Assembly (NCBI GenBank): GCA_947588645.1
Contig: CANPYO010000014.1
Coordinates: 1 to 35,640, forward strand
Length of the DNA: 35,640 nucleotides
From: an uncultured Akkermansia sp.
GTDB taxonomy: Bacteria; Verrucomicrobiota; Verrucomicrobiia; Verrucomicrobiales; Akkermansiaceae
Direction of reading: 5' to 3'
Below, one piece after another: positions 7,372-15,876 of this stretch. Numbering within the stretch: the stretch's first letter is position 1; each line of letters begins with the position of its first letter. The notes beneath the pieces are model-generated. The model searched no databases. It worked only from the letters and a program-made list of their open reading frames with translations, and was not told the origin of the DNA. The translations under genes were made by a program, and so were the position numbers.

Positions 7372-8538
7372 TCAGAGCTTGCGGCAGAAGTCCTCCAACC
7401 GGTCGAGCCCCTCCTTGAGTACATCCAACGAGGTGCAATAGGAAATACGGATGGCTTGATCGTTTCCGAAGGCGATACCCGGCACGACCGCCACCTTGTA
7501 ACGCTCCAGTAACCGCTCGCAGAAGTTCAAGGAATCCAGCCCCGTGGCGCTGATGTCCGGGAAGAAGTAGAAGGCCCCCATGGGCTCCACGATCTTCACT
7601 TTGGGCATCTGGGAAAGTCGGTCGTACACGTACTGGCGGCGCAAATCGTACTCTTCACGCAGGTCACCAATGAAAGATTGATCGCCCTTGAGCGCCTCGA
7701 TGGCTCCGTATTGTGCGAAGGTGGTGGCATTGGAAGCCGTATGATCCTGGATGAGGCGGATGGCCTGGGCAATGGCATCTGGCGCAGCGGAATAGCCCAA
7801 GCGCCAGCCTGTCATGGCGTAACTCTTGGAGAAACCGTTGATGGTGATTGTGAGGTTATAGAGCTCCGGGGAGAGCGCGGCCATAGACACATGCTTTGCC
7901 TCGCCATAGATAAGATGCTCGTAGATTTCATCCGCCAAGATGAGAATGTCTTCATCCTCCGCAACCTGACCAATAGCGCGCAGTTCCTCCTCGCTGTACA
8001 CGGCTCCGGTTGGGTTGTGCGGCGTGTTGAGGATAATCATCTTCGTGCGCGGCGTCATTGCGTCCGCAAACTCATCTGCAGTGATTTTCCACCCGTTTTC
8101 CGGCTTAGTGGGAGCATACACAGGCGTGCCACCACAGAGCTCCACCATAGAGGGGTAGCTCACCCAGTAGGGTGTGGGAATGATCACCTCATCCCCAGGG
8201 CTGATGGTAGCGCGCAGCGCGCTGTAAACTGCCGGTTTGGCGCCGGAGCATACGCAGATTTGTTCCGGCGTGTAAGTGAGATTATTGTCACGCTTCAGCT
8301 TGTCCGCAATGGCCTGACGAAGAGCGGGCAGCCCGGCGGACGGGGTATATTTGGTGGCTCCGTTTTGCAGAGCCTGAATGGCTGCTTGCTTGATATTTTC
8401 CGGCGTATCCTTATCGGGCTCCCCACCCGCAAGTCCGAAAACCTGTTCTCCCTTTGCCTTCATTTCCTTGGCACGATTTGTCACGGCGAGCGTCAACGAC
8501 GGGCTCAGAGAGGCAGCATTTGATGATATAAAGTCCAT
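7372..8538 (-). CDS. aspB: Class I aspartate/aromatic aminotransferase
   Basis: The protein has 388 residues and is PLP-dependent (fold type I). It most likely transfers the amino group between aspartate and 2-oxoglutarate. Motifs are LAGGEPDKDTP, the NTPHNPTGAVYS loop with the PLP-contacting Asn, DEIYEHLIYG, and the Schiff-base lysine in GFSKSYAMTGWRLGY (Lys about 236). The start was set at MDFISSNAASLSPSLTL, as in homologues; the frame stays open another 61 codons upstream, but that stretch contains the best promoter. Exact substrate (aspartate, aromatic or prephenate) cannot be settled from sequence. The Rrf2 gene follows in the same direction. Confidence 0.88.
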   Translation of the reverse strand: MDFISSNAASLSPSLTLAVTNRAKEMKAKGEQVFGLAGGEPDKDTPENIKQAAIQALQNGATKYTPSAGLPALRQAIADKLKRDNNLTYTPEQICVCSGAKPAVYSALRATISPGDEVIIPTPYWVSYPSMVELCGGTPVYAPTKPENGWKITADEFADAMTPRTKMIILNTPHNPTGAVYSEEELRAIGQVAEDEDILILADEIYEHLIYGEAKHVSMAALSPELYNLTITINGFSKSYAMTGWRLGYSAAPDAIAQAIRLIQDHTASNATTFAQYGAIEALKGDQSFIGDLREEYDLRRQYVYDRLSQMPKVKIVEPMGAFYFFPDISATGLDSLNFCERLLERYKVAVVPGIAFGNDQAIRISYCTSLDVLKEGLDRLEDFCRKL

Positions 8539-8593
8539 TGCTCGAAATTGGTGTGAAATGTTGACATTCGGCACACGATCATGCGCCGCGGAA

Positions 8594-8622
8594 ATGATAC
8601 CCCCAAAGGCGTGGCATTGCAA
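8594..8622 (-). promoter_or_regulatory. Candidate promoter of the aminotransferase gene
   Basis: On the minus strand, TTGCAA (8617-8622), a 17-base spacer and TATCAT (8594-8599) would start transcription near 8587, about 50 bases before the ATG at 8538. This supports the shorter start of the gene. Confidence 0.5.
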
Positions 8623-8736
8623 GGTTAAAAGCTTAGCCAATATGCAATCTTCATACAATAAATGAATTGCGAGCGAAGATTTCATAAGCTGCCTTATACA
8701 GCAATGCCCCAGATATGCCAAGGAACAACACAGGTC

Positions 8737-8945
8737 AACCGCATTAGAAAATGCGGTTACAACTTACGATTTATTGATGACGTGCGTATTGCACAGATTT
8801 TTTTCGGATCATCAACGCATGTGGAGGCTTCTTTAGAGCCATCATCATGATGACCGTTTGCCATCATGATTTTTGATACGTATAAACGATGATACCAATC
8901 CGTAAGAGCCTTTTCCCTGCTGATTAACTTCTCCCAAATGCGTTT
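8737..8945 (+). repeat. Interspersed repeat family 1, copy B
   Basis: It opens with the 8-bp hairpin AACCGCAT / ATGCGGTT around the same TAGAAA loop as copy A. The body is diverged from copy A but collinear to the CAAATGCGTTT end. Copies A and B are in direct orientation and bracket the aminotransferase-Rrf2 pair. No ORF in it is believable. Confidence 0.75.
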
Positions 8946-8995
8946 GCACTGAAGGAACACGTAGAAGAAGATCTGCCGAATGTCCTTGAGTGCCG

Positions 8996-9030
8996 AAAAA
9001 ATGGTCGCCGGCAAGAAACCGACGACCATT
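8996..9030 (-). terminator. Intrinsic terminator of the barrel gene
   Basis: On the minus strand a 12-bp stem (AATGGTCGTCGG / CCGGCGACCATT, one mismatch) with a 7-base loop is followed by T6. It lies about 35 bases after the stop of the outer-membrane gene. Confidence 0.85.
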
Positions 9031-9063
9031 CCAAAGAGATGCTATTGAAAAAAGGGATACCTA

Positions 9064-9660
9064 TCAGAAGAGCACACCGGCTCCGATCACGATACCGTGC
9101 TGTCCAAAGTTGAAATTAGAGGAGGCCGAGTCTCTGAAGAAGGTGCGGTTGAACTCGTAGCCCACCTTCACGTAAACGGAATCTGAGCATTGTACCTTGA
9201 TGCCGGCGCCCAACCCAAAGGTAAAGCCTCCCACTGATTCTTCGTAATCGAGAACCTCTGTCTTACCCCATGCGTAACCGGCCTTGGCTCCCAGATCCAG
9301 AAAGACGTGCTCCGCCAAACCAATGTTGGCATCATAGCCAAGCGTCAGCGGCAAGCGAGAAAGAGTGGTGCTAATTCCTTCTTCCTTGTCCTCCCCACGG
9401 TCGAACCCGAGAGAAACTGTAAACTGATGACGTACGGAAGAAACCGCATCGTTGTACAAACTGAGGTTCAGACGAGCGCCGACCGTGTCGGGCACATCGT
9501 CCTTGTCCGAGAAGTTGTAGACGCCCTCCAAGGAGTACACCGGCTGCCAATCGTAGGAGGTGATCGCACCAGTGGTCGGCTGAGACAGATAATATGGAGC
9601 CGCTGAGGCGACGCCCACCATCAAGCCCATGAGGGCAACAAGGGAAAGAAGTTTTTTCAT
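9064..9660 (-). CDS. Small outer-membrane beta-barrel protein
   Basis: The protein has 198 residues. A signal peptide covers 1-20 (MKKLLSLVALMGLMVGVASA, cleavage after ASA). The rest alternates hydrophobic and polar residues in beta-strand style (VYSLEGVYNFS, ARLNLSLYND, FTFGLGAGIKV, VYVKVGYEFNRTFF) and ends in GIVIGAGVLF. The terminal Phe is the signature used by the BAM machinery for outer-membrane insertion. The size fits an eight-stranded barrel of the OmpA/OmpW-like type. The function (structural, adhesion or small porin) is not determined. It is monocistronic, with its own promoter and terminator. Confidence 0.82.
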   Translation of the reverse strand: MKKLLSLVALMGLMVGVASAAPYYLSQPTTGAITSYDWQPVYSLEGVYNFSDKDDVPDTVGARLNLSLYNDAVSSVRHQFTVSLGFDRGEDKEEGISTTLSRLPLTLGYDANIGLAEHVFLDLGAKAGYAWGKTEVLDYEESVGGFTFGLGAGIKVQCSDSVYVKVGYEFNRTFFRDSASSNFNFGQHGIVIGAGVLF

Positions 9661-9669
9661 AGCAACCCG

Positions 9670-9698
9670 TTTTTATCACATTACCAGCCCGCTGGCAA
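9670..9698 (-). promoter_or_regulatory. Candidate promoter of the barrel gene
   Basis: On the minus strand TTGCCA (9693-9698), a 17-base spacer and TAAAAA (9670-9675) end 9 bases before the ATG at 9660. The transcript would have at most a few leader bases. GGGTTG between them is a poor ribosome binding site. Confidence 0.5.
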
Positions 9699-10091
9699 GC
9701 ACGTTTTTTGATTCATAAAAAATTCGCACGCTGAAGGCGCAAGCTGGCGAACCAAAGGTTGAGCGAAATTTGAAAGCTCTGCGCGAATGCGGTCACAAAA
9801 CGATAATGGCACTCGTAGGTACCTATTGGCGATTTACAAATTACGCCCTGGAAATTTCGTGTTCCGAGATACGTGCGGTCTACCGAATGGAGGGTCTTCT
9901 CCACTTTTCCGCTCCATCCAAATGCGCTTGCCCCGGAATCACCTTGTTTTCTCCGATCACCACCTGGTGCGCCCACGCACGTCATGTCCGGATCGAACCT
10001 TGGCAATACCCGGTATAAGACTGACCCAACAAGAAGTAACGCCTCTTTGTGTAGCGAGAATGAGCAGAGGGGCTCATGCCCTGACGTATCT
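9699..10091. other. Intergenic stretch with repeat fragments
   Basis: About 390 bases without a believable gene; short open frames on both strands show no protein character. It contains a CGATTTACAAATTACG motif like the other repeats. A block at 9889-9930 (CTTCTCCACTTTTCCGCTCC, then ATCCAAATGCGCTTG) matches 28459-28500 before grpE, and its GCGCTTGCCCCGGA end recurs at 34610-34623. Confidence 0.5.
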
Positions 10092-10128
10092 AAAAACCTG
10101 CTGCAGGCACGTAGACCCGCAGCAGGTT
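10092..10128 (-). terminator. Intrinsic terminator of rpsA
   Basis: On the minus strand a perfect 10-bp stem (AACCTGCTGC / GCAGCAGGTT, 14-base loop) runs into a T-run. It lies 26 bases after the rpsA stop. Confidence 0.85.
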
Positions 10129-10153
10129 GAAATGAGATATGGGGGAACGCGTC

Positions 10154-11851
10154 TTAGTCCTTCTTGACGTCTCCCTCCGACGGACTCCATTCCTCGGCCT
10201 GCAAGGAAGCGAGGTTGAAGGCTTGCTCCAAGCCGACCATATCGCCGGCACGCACCGTCTCAAATGCGGCAGTCTCGCGACGAAGCTGTTCAGCATCGTA
10301 GTTCACAGCCTTCACAGAAAGCCCGATGCGACGCTCAACCTTGTCCACCTTGATGACACGCGCCTGTATTTCGTCACCCACCTTGATGACATCCTTCACA
10401 CGCTCCACGTGCTCCTCTGAAAGCTGGGAGATGTGAATGAGACCATCGATGTCGCCATCCAGGTTGACAAAGGCTCCGAAAGAGGCAATCTTCGCCACCT
10501 GCCCGGACACCAGATCACCCACCTTGAAGCGGTTATCGATGGTTTCCCACGGATCATCGCCGAGCTGCTTGATGCCGAGAGAAACGCGCTGATTCTCTTT
10601 GTCGATGCTCAGCACACGCGCCTCGACCACGTCGCCCTTCTTAAGCACTTCAGAGGGGTGATTAATCTTGCGTGTCCAGCTCATGTCTGACACGTGAATC
10701 ATACCGTCAATTCCTTCCTCAAGCGCAACAAATGCGCCGTAAGGTGTCAGGTTGCGCACCGCGCCGGAAATGATGGTGCCAACAGGGAAACGAGCTTCGA
10801 TGGCATCCCACGGGTTCTCCTCCAGCTGACGCACACCCAACGATATCTTTTGCTCTTCCACAGAGATGTTGAGCACCACGGCCTCGATTTCCTGATCCAA
10901 AGACAGTACGTCGCTCGGGCGAGTGATGCGCTTGGTCCATGAGAGCTCGGAGACGTGCACTAGGCCCTCTACTCCTCGCTCCAGCTCAACAAACGCGCCA
11001 TAGGCGAGCAGCTTGGTAATGCGACCCTTTACGCGAGAGCCAATCGGGTACTTTTTCTCGATATCAGCCCAGGGGTTGTCCGAAAGCTGCTTGAGCCCGA
11101 GCGACACGCGCTCTTTGTCACGATCTACATCCAAGATGAGTACCTCAAGTTCTTGCCCAATGTGCAACAGTTCGGAGGGGTGATTCACGCGCCCCCAGCT
11201 CATGTCGGTGATGTGCAACAGACCATCCATGCCGGAGAGATCCACGAAGGCGCCGAAATCCGTAAGGTTTTTCACGATGCCACGCACTTTGTCCCCCGCC
11301 TTCACGGTTTCCAGGAAGCGCTGGCGCAACTCGCTGCGCTCAGCTTCGATAACCTCGCGGCGCGACAACACGATGTTTTTGCGCTCATCGTTAACCTTTA
11401 CAATCTTGAACTCGTACACATTGCCCACGTACTCATTGAGATCCTTCGGAGGAATGATATCAACTTGCGACCCGGGAAGGAAAGCTTCGACGCCCACATT
11501 GACCATCAGCCCACCCTTCACAATGCTCTTCACCTTGCCTTTCACCAGACCACCTTCCTTGAAAACGGCCACGATCTTGTCCCAGTTCTGCTTGTGGGCT
11601 GCCTTTTCCTTGGAAAGCACCACATGACCTTCCTCATTTTCCAGGCTTTCCAGCAGCACTTCTATCTGATCCCCTACTTCAATTTCTTCATCCTCGAACT
11701 CAGAGATGGGGATCTCCCCCTCCGACTTGTATCCTATGTCCACCAGTACGACTTGAGGACGAATTTCAAGGATGGTACCATTCACGATATCACCCTTACG
11801 GAATGACGGAAGCTTCGACTCAATCAAAGCCTCCAATTCAACATTGCTCAT
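10154..11851 (-). CDS. rpsA: 30S ribosomal protein S1
   Basis: The protein has 565 residues, the length of a six-domain S1. It binds mRNA on the small subunit and helps initiation on messages with weak Shine-Dalgarno sequences. Six S1 (OB-fold) domains start near residues 20, 100, 187, 273, 360 and 447. The last four share the (G)xxVxGxVxxLxxxGAFVxL opening (GIVKNLTDFGAFVDL, GRITKLLAYGAFVEL, GAVRNLTPYGAFVAL, GQVAKIASFGAFVNL). Domains 1 and 2 are divergent, as expected for the ribosome-binding end. The tail after about 520 is acidic (SPSEGDVKKD). No Shine-Dalgarno sequence precedes the ATG. It is divergent from hpf. Confidence 0.96.
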   Translation of the reverse strand: MSNVELEALIESKLPSFRKGDIVNGTILEIRPQVVLVDIGYKSEGEIPISEFEDEEIEVGDQIEVLLESLENEEGHVVLSKEKAAHKQNWDKIVAVFKEGGLVKGKVKSIVKGGLMVNVGVEAFLPGSQVDIIPPKDLNEYVGNVYEFKIVKVNDERKNIVLSRREVIEAERSELRQRFLETVKAGDKVRGIVKNLTDFGAFVDLSGMDGLLHITDMSWGRVNHPSELLHIGQELEVLILDVDRDKERVSLGLKQLSDNPWADIEKKYPIGSRVKGRITKLLAYGAFVELERGVEGLVHVSELSWTKRITRPSDVLSLDQEIEAVVLNISVEEQKISLGVRQLEENPWDAIEARFPVGTIISGAVRNLTPYGAFVALEEGIDGMIHVSDMSWTRKINHPSEVLKKGDVVEARVLSIDKENQRVSLGIKQLGDDPWETIDNRFKVGDLVSGQVAKIASFGAFVNLDGDIDGLIHISQLSEEHVERVKDVIKVGDEIQARVIKVDKVERRIGLSVKAVNYDAEQLRRETAAFETVRAGDMVGLEQAFNLASLQAEEWSPSEGDVKKD

Positions 11852-11904
11852 TGATTTTATTGGTTAGATTTGGTTGTCTCCGGCGCGTTTCTCTGGCCCA
11901 TACA

Positions 11905-11937
11905 CCGGTAGTTATGCGGGCGCCTGTGAGCTACCGG
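11905..11937 (-). promoter_or_regulatory. Hairpin in the rpsA leader
   Basis: A perfect 7-bp inverted repeat (CCGGTAG / CTACCGG) with a 19-base loop lies in the ~100-base leader between the predicted start site and the rpsA ATG. S1 is known to repress its own mRNA in E. coli through leader structure; a similar role here is inference. Confidence 0.4.
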
Positions 11938-11956
11938 GCAACGCGACGGAGCAGGT

Positions 11957-11985
11957 ATTTTACTCCCGTATCTTCATCTTGGCAA
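11957..11985 (-). promoter_or_regulatory. Candidate promoter of rpsA
   Basis: On the minus strand TTGCCA (11980-11985), a 17-base spacer and TAAAAT (11957-11962) form a strong sigma-70-like promoter. Transcription would begin near 11950 and give a leader of about 100 bases. Confidence 0.6.
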
Positions 11986-12054
11986 GCAATTTTGTCAGTC
12001 GTTTGCAGAAAAAACTTTTCGAGACAAATCTTCCGTCAGCGGAACATTTTTTTA

Positions 12055-12083
12055 TTGCAAATAAATGGACGCGCCGCTAAGAT
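12055..12083 (+). promoter_or_regulatory. Candidate promoter of hpf
   Basis: TTGCAA (12055-12060), a 17-base spacer and TAAGAT (12078-12083) would give a leader of about 60 bases. A GAAGGA ribosome binding site lies 10 bases before the ATG at 12151. Confidence 0.45.
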
Positions 12084-12150
12084 GACGCATGGAGGTACTC
12101 CGCCAGTGTCGGAAAGCCTCCACCCGTCTAACACGAAGGAATTTGATACA

Positions 12151-12753
12151 ATGCCAAGCAACAACGAGACCAACATAATAGTGACCGGGCGTCATATCGA
12201 GGTGACGGATGCCATCCGCGAGTTTGCCCGCAAGAAGATAGAGGCCATACACATTGACTATCCACGTATTGTGGAAGCCCGCGTGGTAGTGGATGTGCAG
12301 AAAGATCGGCACGTGGCAGAGATTGTTCTGTTCTGTGCGGATCATATCACGATACAGGCTTCAACGACCGGGACGGATTTGTACGCAGCGCTGGATGAGA
12401 CGGTGACCAAAATTATGCGCCGCATGCGCAAGCACAAGACACGATTGATGAAGCATTTCCGTCCGCACCGCTCCCAGAGCATCCGCAAGCTGGAAGAGAA
12501 AGTGTACGAGGAGGATGTGCTCGACCAAGATGTGGACATTGACGCTCCGGAGGATCCCAAACCAGTCCGCATCACTCGCGAGGGCTATGAACTGAAGACC
12601 ATGTACAAGGAAGACGCCATCATGGAGCTGGAAATTTCCGGCAAACCCTTCGTTCTGTATCGCAATGCGCGCCGCAATGTGCTGCAGATTGTTTATCGTC
12701 TGCACGAGGGTGAATACTCCATTATCGAGCTGGGCAACGAGCTGAAGGCCTGA
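12151..12753 (+). CDS. hpf: Ribosome hibernation promoting factor (long form)
   Basis: The protein has 200 residues, the length of long HPF. The N-terminal RaiA/YfiA domain (about 5-105: IIVTGRHIEVTDAIREFARKK, then VEARVVVDVQKDRHVAEIVL) binds the decoding channel. The C-terminal domain (about 140-200: VRITREGYELKTMYKEDAIM, then GKPFVLYRNA) is the dimerisation tail that pairs two ribosomes into a 100S particle. The frame is open for over 100 codons upstream, but the family start and the GAAGGA site fix the ATG at 12151. An intrinsic terminator follows, so it is probably monocistronic. It is divergent from rpsA, so two ribosome-regulating genes share one intergenic region. Confidence 0.94.
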   Translation: MPSNNETNIIVTGRHIEVTDAIREFARKKIEAIHIDYPRIVEARVVVDVQKDRHVAEIVLFCADHITIQASTTGTDLYAALDETVTKIMRRMRKHKTRLMKHFRPHRSQSIRKLEEKVYEEDVLDQDVDIDAPEDPKPVRITREGYELKTMYKEDAIMELEISGKPFVLYRNARRNVLQIVYRLHEGEYSIIELGNELKA

Positions 12754-12789
12754 TTGCCGCGACTCACCAACTCCTGTACGGAAAACCTT

Positions 12790-12834
12790 GGCTTTGCCGC
12801 GTGTTTGACAAAACGGCGGCAAAGCCTTTTTTTT
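12790..12834 (+). terminator. Intrinsic terminator of hpf
   Basis: A perfect 11-bp stem (GGCTTTGCCGC / GCGGCAAAGCC, 15-base loop) is followed by T8, 36 bases after the hpf stop. Confidence 0.92.
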
Positions 12835-13016
12835 AAGCTCTCTCAAGCACATATATGTTCACTGATACCATGCTCCCGTCCGAGGAAAATATGTGTGAAA
12901 ACTCGGGCAACATATGTCCAAAAAATTTCTCCATATCCCACGCGTTTCATGGAAAACGGACGGTAGAAATGAAACCTCCTATTGCCACCGTTGCTGCTCC
13001 GGCTTCGCAACTCTCG

Positions 13017-13143
13017 CCGCTTTGTAACCACGCCCGCACATGGCTTTATGACCCCCCATCCGTTCTAGGTTCGCATCCCCGCGCCGCAGGCATGTTCACT
13101 CCTCAAATCGTAAATGGCTCGTTCGTGTCTCTCTTGGAACGGA
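13017..13143 (+). repeat. Interspersed repeat family 2, copy A
   Basis: It aligns by eye with 24503-24644 in the same orientation. Shared blocks are CGCTTTGTAAC, CCGCGCCGCAGGC, CAAATCGTAAAT and TCTTGGAACG, in the same order with similar spacing. No ORF inside it is believable. The rest of 12835-13183 shows no recognisable gene. Confidence 0.65.
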
Positions 13144-13183
13144 CGCGATCTCTGGCATATTTGGCAAGTGACGTAATCAGCTC

Positions 13184-13211
13184 TTGAAAAAGGGAAATAT
13201 TCTGATAGGAT
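13184..13211 (+). promoter_or_regulatory. Candidate promoter of the metF operon
   Basis: TTGAAA (13184-13189), a 16-base spacer and TAGGAT (13206-13211) end 7 bases before the ATG at 13219. The predicted start site falls on or beside the ATG. AGGA within the -10 box, or GAGGG just before the ATG, could instead act as ribosome binding site if transcription starts further upstream. Confidence 0.45.
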
Positions 13212-13218
13212 AGAGGGC

Positions 13219-14112
13219 ATGAACGGATTTCGAATCACAGTGCTCACCTTGCTGTGCTTGTCGGTGGGCTTAATGTTCTACGCGGTACTCGTCGTGATAC
13301 CCAGTTGGCAGGTGGATTACAGCGCGTACCAATCATCTTTGAAATTCGCCGAGTATGAAAAGAAAAATGATATACACCGTCAGCAAATGATGGCCTATGA
13401 TCCCTCGGTGGAAGCGCCGGAAGTAGAACAGGCTCGCTTGGAGCAGGAAGCGGCCGCGCGCCGCGACGAAGCTTCCATCAATGAAGCAGAGGAGAGTAAT
13501 GTGGTTGCCGCAGCCAAGCGCAAAGAGGAGGCCGCGCGCGCTCGCGCCTCCCGCCAGAAGGAAGAAGCCGATAACCCGCGCAGTGCAATCATTGGCAGGG
13601 TGACCTCCTATGATCCGGAGTGGAATTGTGTGATGATGAAACCTGAGATTCCGGAGTTGTTTCAGCCGGGTGTCGTGCTGGCTGTGCGCCGCGATGGTTT
13701 GGTGGTTTGCGAAATGGTGGTTGACAGCCGTGATGCGGAGTCCGGTCAGGTGAGCGCCACAATTAAAGAGACAGATATTCAATCTGCCGAAGGCGGAGGA
13801 CAGAAACAAGAGCCGCGACCTGGCGACGAGGTTATCATCTCCCCCTTTTTGAGTGCCCAAGAGCTGTTCCATGAGAGCTCAGAAGGGGGTGCTACCCCCC
13901 CTGCGCAGCAACAGACGGAAACGCCCGCTGCAGATGGACAAACGCCCCCCCCGCTGCCTCCACTGCCACCTGCCGATGAACCGGAGTCTCTCTCCCAACC
14001 ACCCTCGGAATCCCCTGCTCCGCAGCCTGCCACCCCTTCCCTGCTCTCGCCATCCAATAACGGCAATGAGCTCCCTTCGCTGGATGATACGAGGAACACA
14101 TTGGAGCAGTGA
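13219..14112 (+). CDS. Anchored coiled-coil protein with proline-rich tail, unknown function
   Basis: The protein has 297 residues. A single N-terminal membrane segment (about 7-28, VLTLLCLSVGLMFYAVLVVI) is followed by a charged Ala/Glu/Arg coiled coil (60-120). Then comes a compact beta-type domain (123-215, IIGRVTSYDPEWNCVMMKPE to PRPGDEVIISPF), and a Pro/Ser/Gln-rich tail (220-297). The arrangement looks like a periplasmic protein tethered to the inner membrane with a flexible tail. I do not recognise the beta domain; its GxVxxxxxxxxxVxM pattern resembles small domains in cell-shape and secretion proteins, but this is not a firm match. It is first in the operon and its stop overlaps the metF start (TGATG). 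Confidence 0.72.
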   Translation: MNGFRITVLTLLCLSVGLMFYAVLVVIPSWQVDYSAYQSSLKFAEYEKKNDIHRQQMMAYDPSVEAPEVEQARLEQEAAARRDEASINEAEESNVVAAAKRKEEAARARASRQKEEADNPRSAIIGRVTSYDPEWNCVMMKPEIPELFQPGVVLAVRRDGLVVCEMVVDSRDAESGQVSATIKETDIQSAEGGGQKQEPRPGDEVIISPFLSAQELFHESSEGGATPPAQQQTETPAADGQTPPPLPPLPPADEPESLSQPPSESPAPQPATPSLLSPSNNGNELPSLDDTRNTLEQ

Positions 14113-15056
14113 TGACACAGGATACCCCCAGTCGCGTCCTTTTTGGGGCAGCCCCCAGCTTTTCCTTTGAATTTTTCCCCCCTAAGACGCCGGAAGGAGC
14201 TGAAGCTCTGCTCCAGACGATCATAACTCTGCAGGACTTTCGTCCCAGCTTCGTGAGTGTGACCTATGGCGCAGGAGGCGGATCGCGTGAGTTGACGCGA
14301 GCTGTGGTACACGATATCCAGCAGCGTGGCATCCCCACCGTACCTCATCTCACCTGCGTGGGACACACGGAAAAGGAACTAGAGGAAATACTGGAAGGCT
14401 TTGTAAAAGCGGGGGCTCGCGCCATTCTCGCACTGCGCGGCGACCCCCCTCGTCGTGGTTCCTACGATCCGAGTCGCGATGCTTTTCATCATGCGGCGGA
14501 ACTAGTTCGTTTCATTCGCAACTGGGAAAACCGCCGCTCCCTGCCGTATCACCTCACGGTGGGTGTGGCAGGCTTTGCGGAAGGTCACCCGGACACTCCC
14601 AACCGTCTCCGCGAGATGGATTATCTAAAGGCAAAGATCGATGAGGGGGCGGATTACATCTGCACGCAGCTCTTCTTCGACAACCATGCCTTTTTCGATT
14701 ACCGCGACCGCTGCCGTCTCCTGGGAATTCAAGTGCCCATCATTGCCGGAATTATGCCGGTGACAAGCGCATCCGGCATGAACCGCATGGCCGAACTTTC
14801 TGCGGGCACGAACTTCCCGGCACGCTTGCTCAAGGCAATGCTACGCGCGGGCGGGGACAAGGCGAGCTTAGAACGCGTCGGCATCAACTATGCAAGCCAG
14901 CAGTGCAGCGAGCTTCTGGACGCAGAGGTGGACGGCATCCACTTTTACACGCTTAACCGTTCCAAGGCCACACTTGAAATCTACCGTAATCTGGGGCTCA
15001 ACAATTACGTTGATGTCGATCGCCTCAAATCCCTCAACTCTCTCTACAAGAACTAA
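14112..15056 (+). CDS. metF: 5,10-methylenetetrahydrofolate reductase
   Basis: The protein has 314 residues, close to bacterial MetF. It uses FAD to reduce methylene-THF to methyl-THF, which feeds methionine synthesis. Diagnostic stretches are FSFEFFPPKTPEG (catalytic Glu), FVSVTYGAGGGSRE, VPHLTCVGHT, ILALRGDPP, and the core GADYICTQLFFDNHAFFDY and IIAGIMPVTS. The ATG at 14112 was chosen because it overlaps the upstream stop; a GTG at 14109 is possible. It shares an operon with three proteins of unknown or general function, which gives no metabolic context. Confidence 0.94.
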   Translation: MTQDTPSRVLFGAAPSFSFEFFPPKTPEGAEALLQTIITLQDFRPSFVSVTYGAGGGSRELTRAVVHDIQQRGIPTVPHLTCVGHTEKELEEILEGFVKAGARAILALRGDPPRRGSYDPSRDAFHHAAELVRFIRNWENRRSLPYHLTVGVAGFAEGHPDTPNRLREMDYLKAKIDEGADYICTQLFFDNHAFFDYRDRCRLLGIQVPIIAGIMPVTSASGMNRMAELSAGTNFPARLLKAMLRAGGDKASLERVGINYASQQCSELLDAEVDGIHFYTLNRSKATLEIYRNLGLNNYVDVDRLKSLNSLYKN

Positions 15057-15064
15057 ACCACACT

Positions 15065-15862
15065 ATGGCAAGAAAACACGACAAGCGGCAAGAGATGCCG
15101 GAACTCACCCCCGAGGAAATGAAAGCCATCGGCGAAATTGAGCTGGGCCCTTCTCGCCACGAACAATTTCTCAACGCTCACTACAAAAAACTCATCGTAG
15201 CCACACTGGCGGTCATGTTGCTGCTTGCAGCAGCCATTGTTTACGCCACATACCGCATGCGGCAGGAGACCGACGCCTCAGGTCTGCTGGTGCAGACTCT
15301 CGGTGTTGTGGGTACCAGTTCGGCTGAGGAAAATGAAAATGCTGATTTAACCACGCTGGAGCGCATTATTCGCGAGTATTCCGGCACTCATGCTGCCGGC
15401 ACAGCGCAGTTGCTACGCGGCATGCGCCTCGTGGAGGGCGGTGAGGAGAAACGCGGTCTGGAGACTTTGCAGCAAGTCGCTATGGGAGCCAAAGAACCGT
15501 TCGTGCGCTTGCGTGCGCAGGTGTTCATGGCTGGACATTACATGCGCGGCGGCGAAAAGGAGAAAGCCGTGGAGCTGTGGCAGACTGTGAGCCGCGCTGG
15601 CGATACGCCATATCAAGCGCTCGCTTTGCTTTCGTTGGGAGATTTGGCTCAGAAAAGTGGAGATGTCCAAAGCGCACGAACCTACTACACACAGATTACC
15701 GAGCGTTGTCCTGCCTCCCCTTTGCAGGGAGCCGCGCAGCAGCGTCTGCTCATCCTAGGCGTGGATGCTCCCAAAACTGTGTCTCCCCCGGAGCAGCAGA
15801 AAAAAGATGGGCCGGACAAAGATGACTTGCTCTTCCCGGGCGCGGGTTCTCCCCTCAACTGA
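15065..15862 (+). CDS. Membrane-anchored TPR-like protein (YfgM type)
   Basis: The protein has 265 residues. A basic, polar N-terminus (1-40) precedes one transmembrane helix (43-62, LIVATLAVMLLLAAAIVYAT). After it come helical pairs resembling tetratricopeptide repeats (about 100-225, GTAQLLRGMRLVEGGEEKRG, then YQALALLSLGDLAQKSGD). This layout matches the YfgM/TPR_21 group, which in E. coli associates with the Sec translocon and periplasmic chaperones. The tail is Pro/Lys/Asp-rich. It begins 8 bases after metF. The assignment to the family is from layout, not a firm motif. Confidence 0.72.
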   Translation: MARKHDKRQEMPELTPEEMKAIGEIELGPSRHEQFLNAHYKKLIVATLAVMLLLAAAIVYATYRMRQETDASGLLVQTLGVVGTSSAEENENADLTTLERIIREYSGTHAAGTAQLLRGMRLVEGGEEKRGLETLQQVAMGAKEPFVRLRAQVFMAGHYMRGGEKEKAVELWQTVSRAGDTPYQALALLSLGDLAQKSGDVQSARTYYTQITERCPASPLQGAAQQRLLILGVDAPKTVSPPEQQKKDGPDKDDLLFPGAGSPLN

Positions 15863-15876
15863 CCTCTGCTCTCGGT

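Noticed and set aside
9713-10167. Short open frames on both strands between the barrel gene and rpsA
   Set aside because: No ribosome binding site or protein-like pattern; the region carries repeat fragments.
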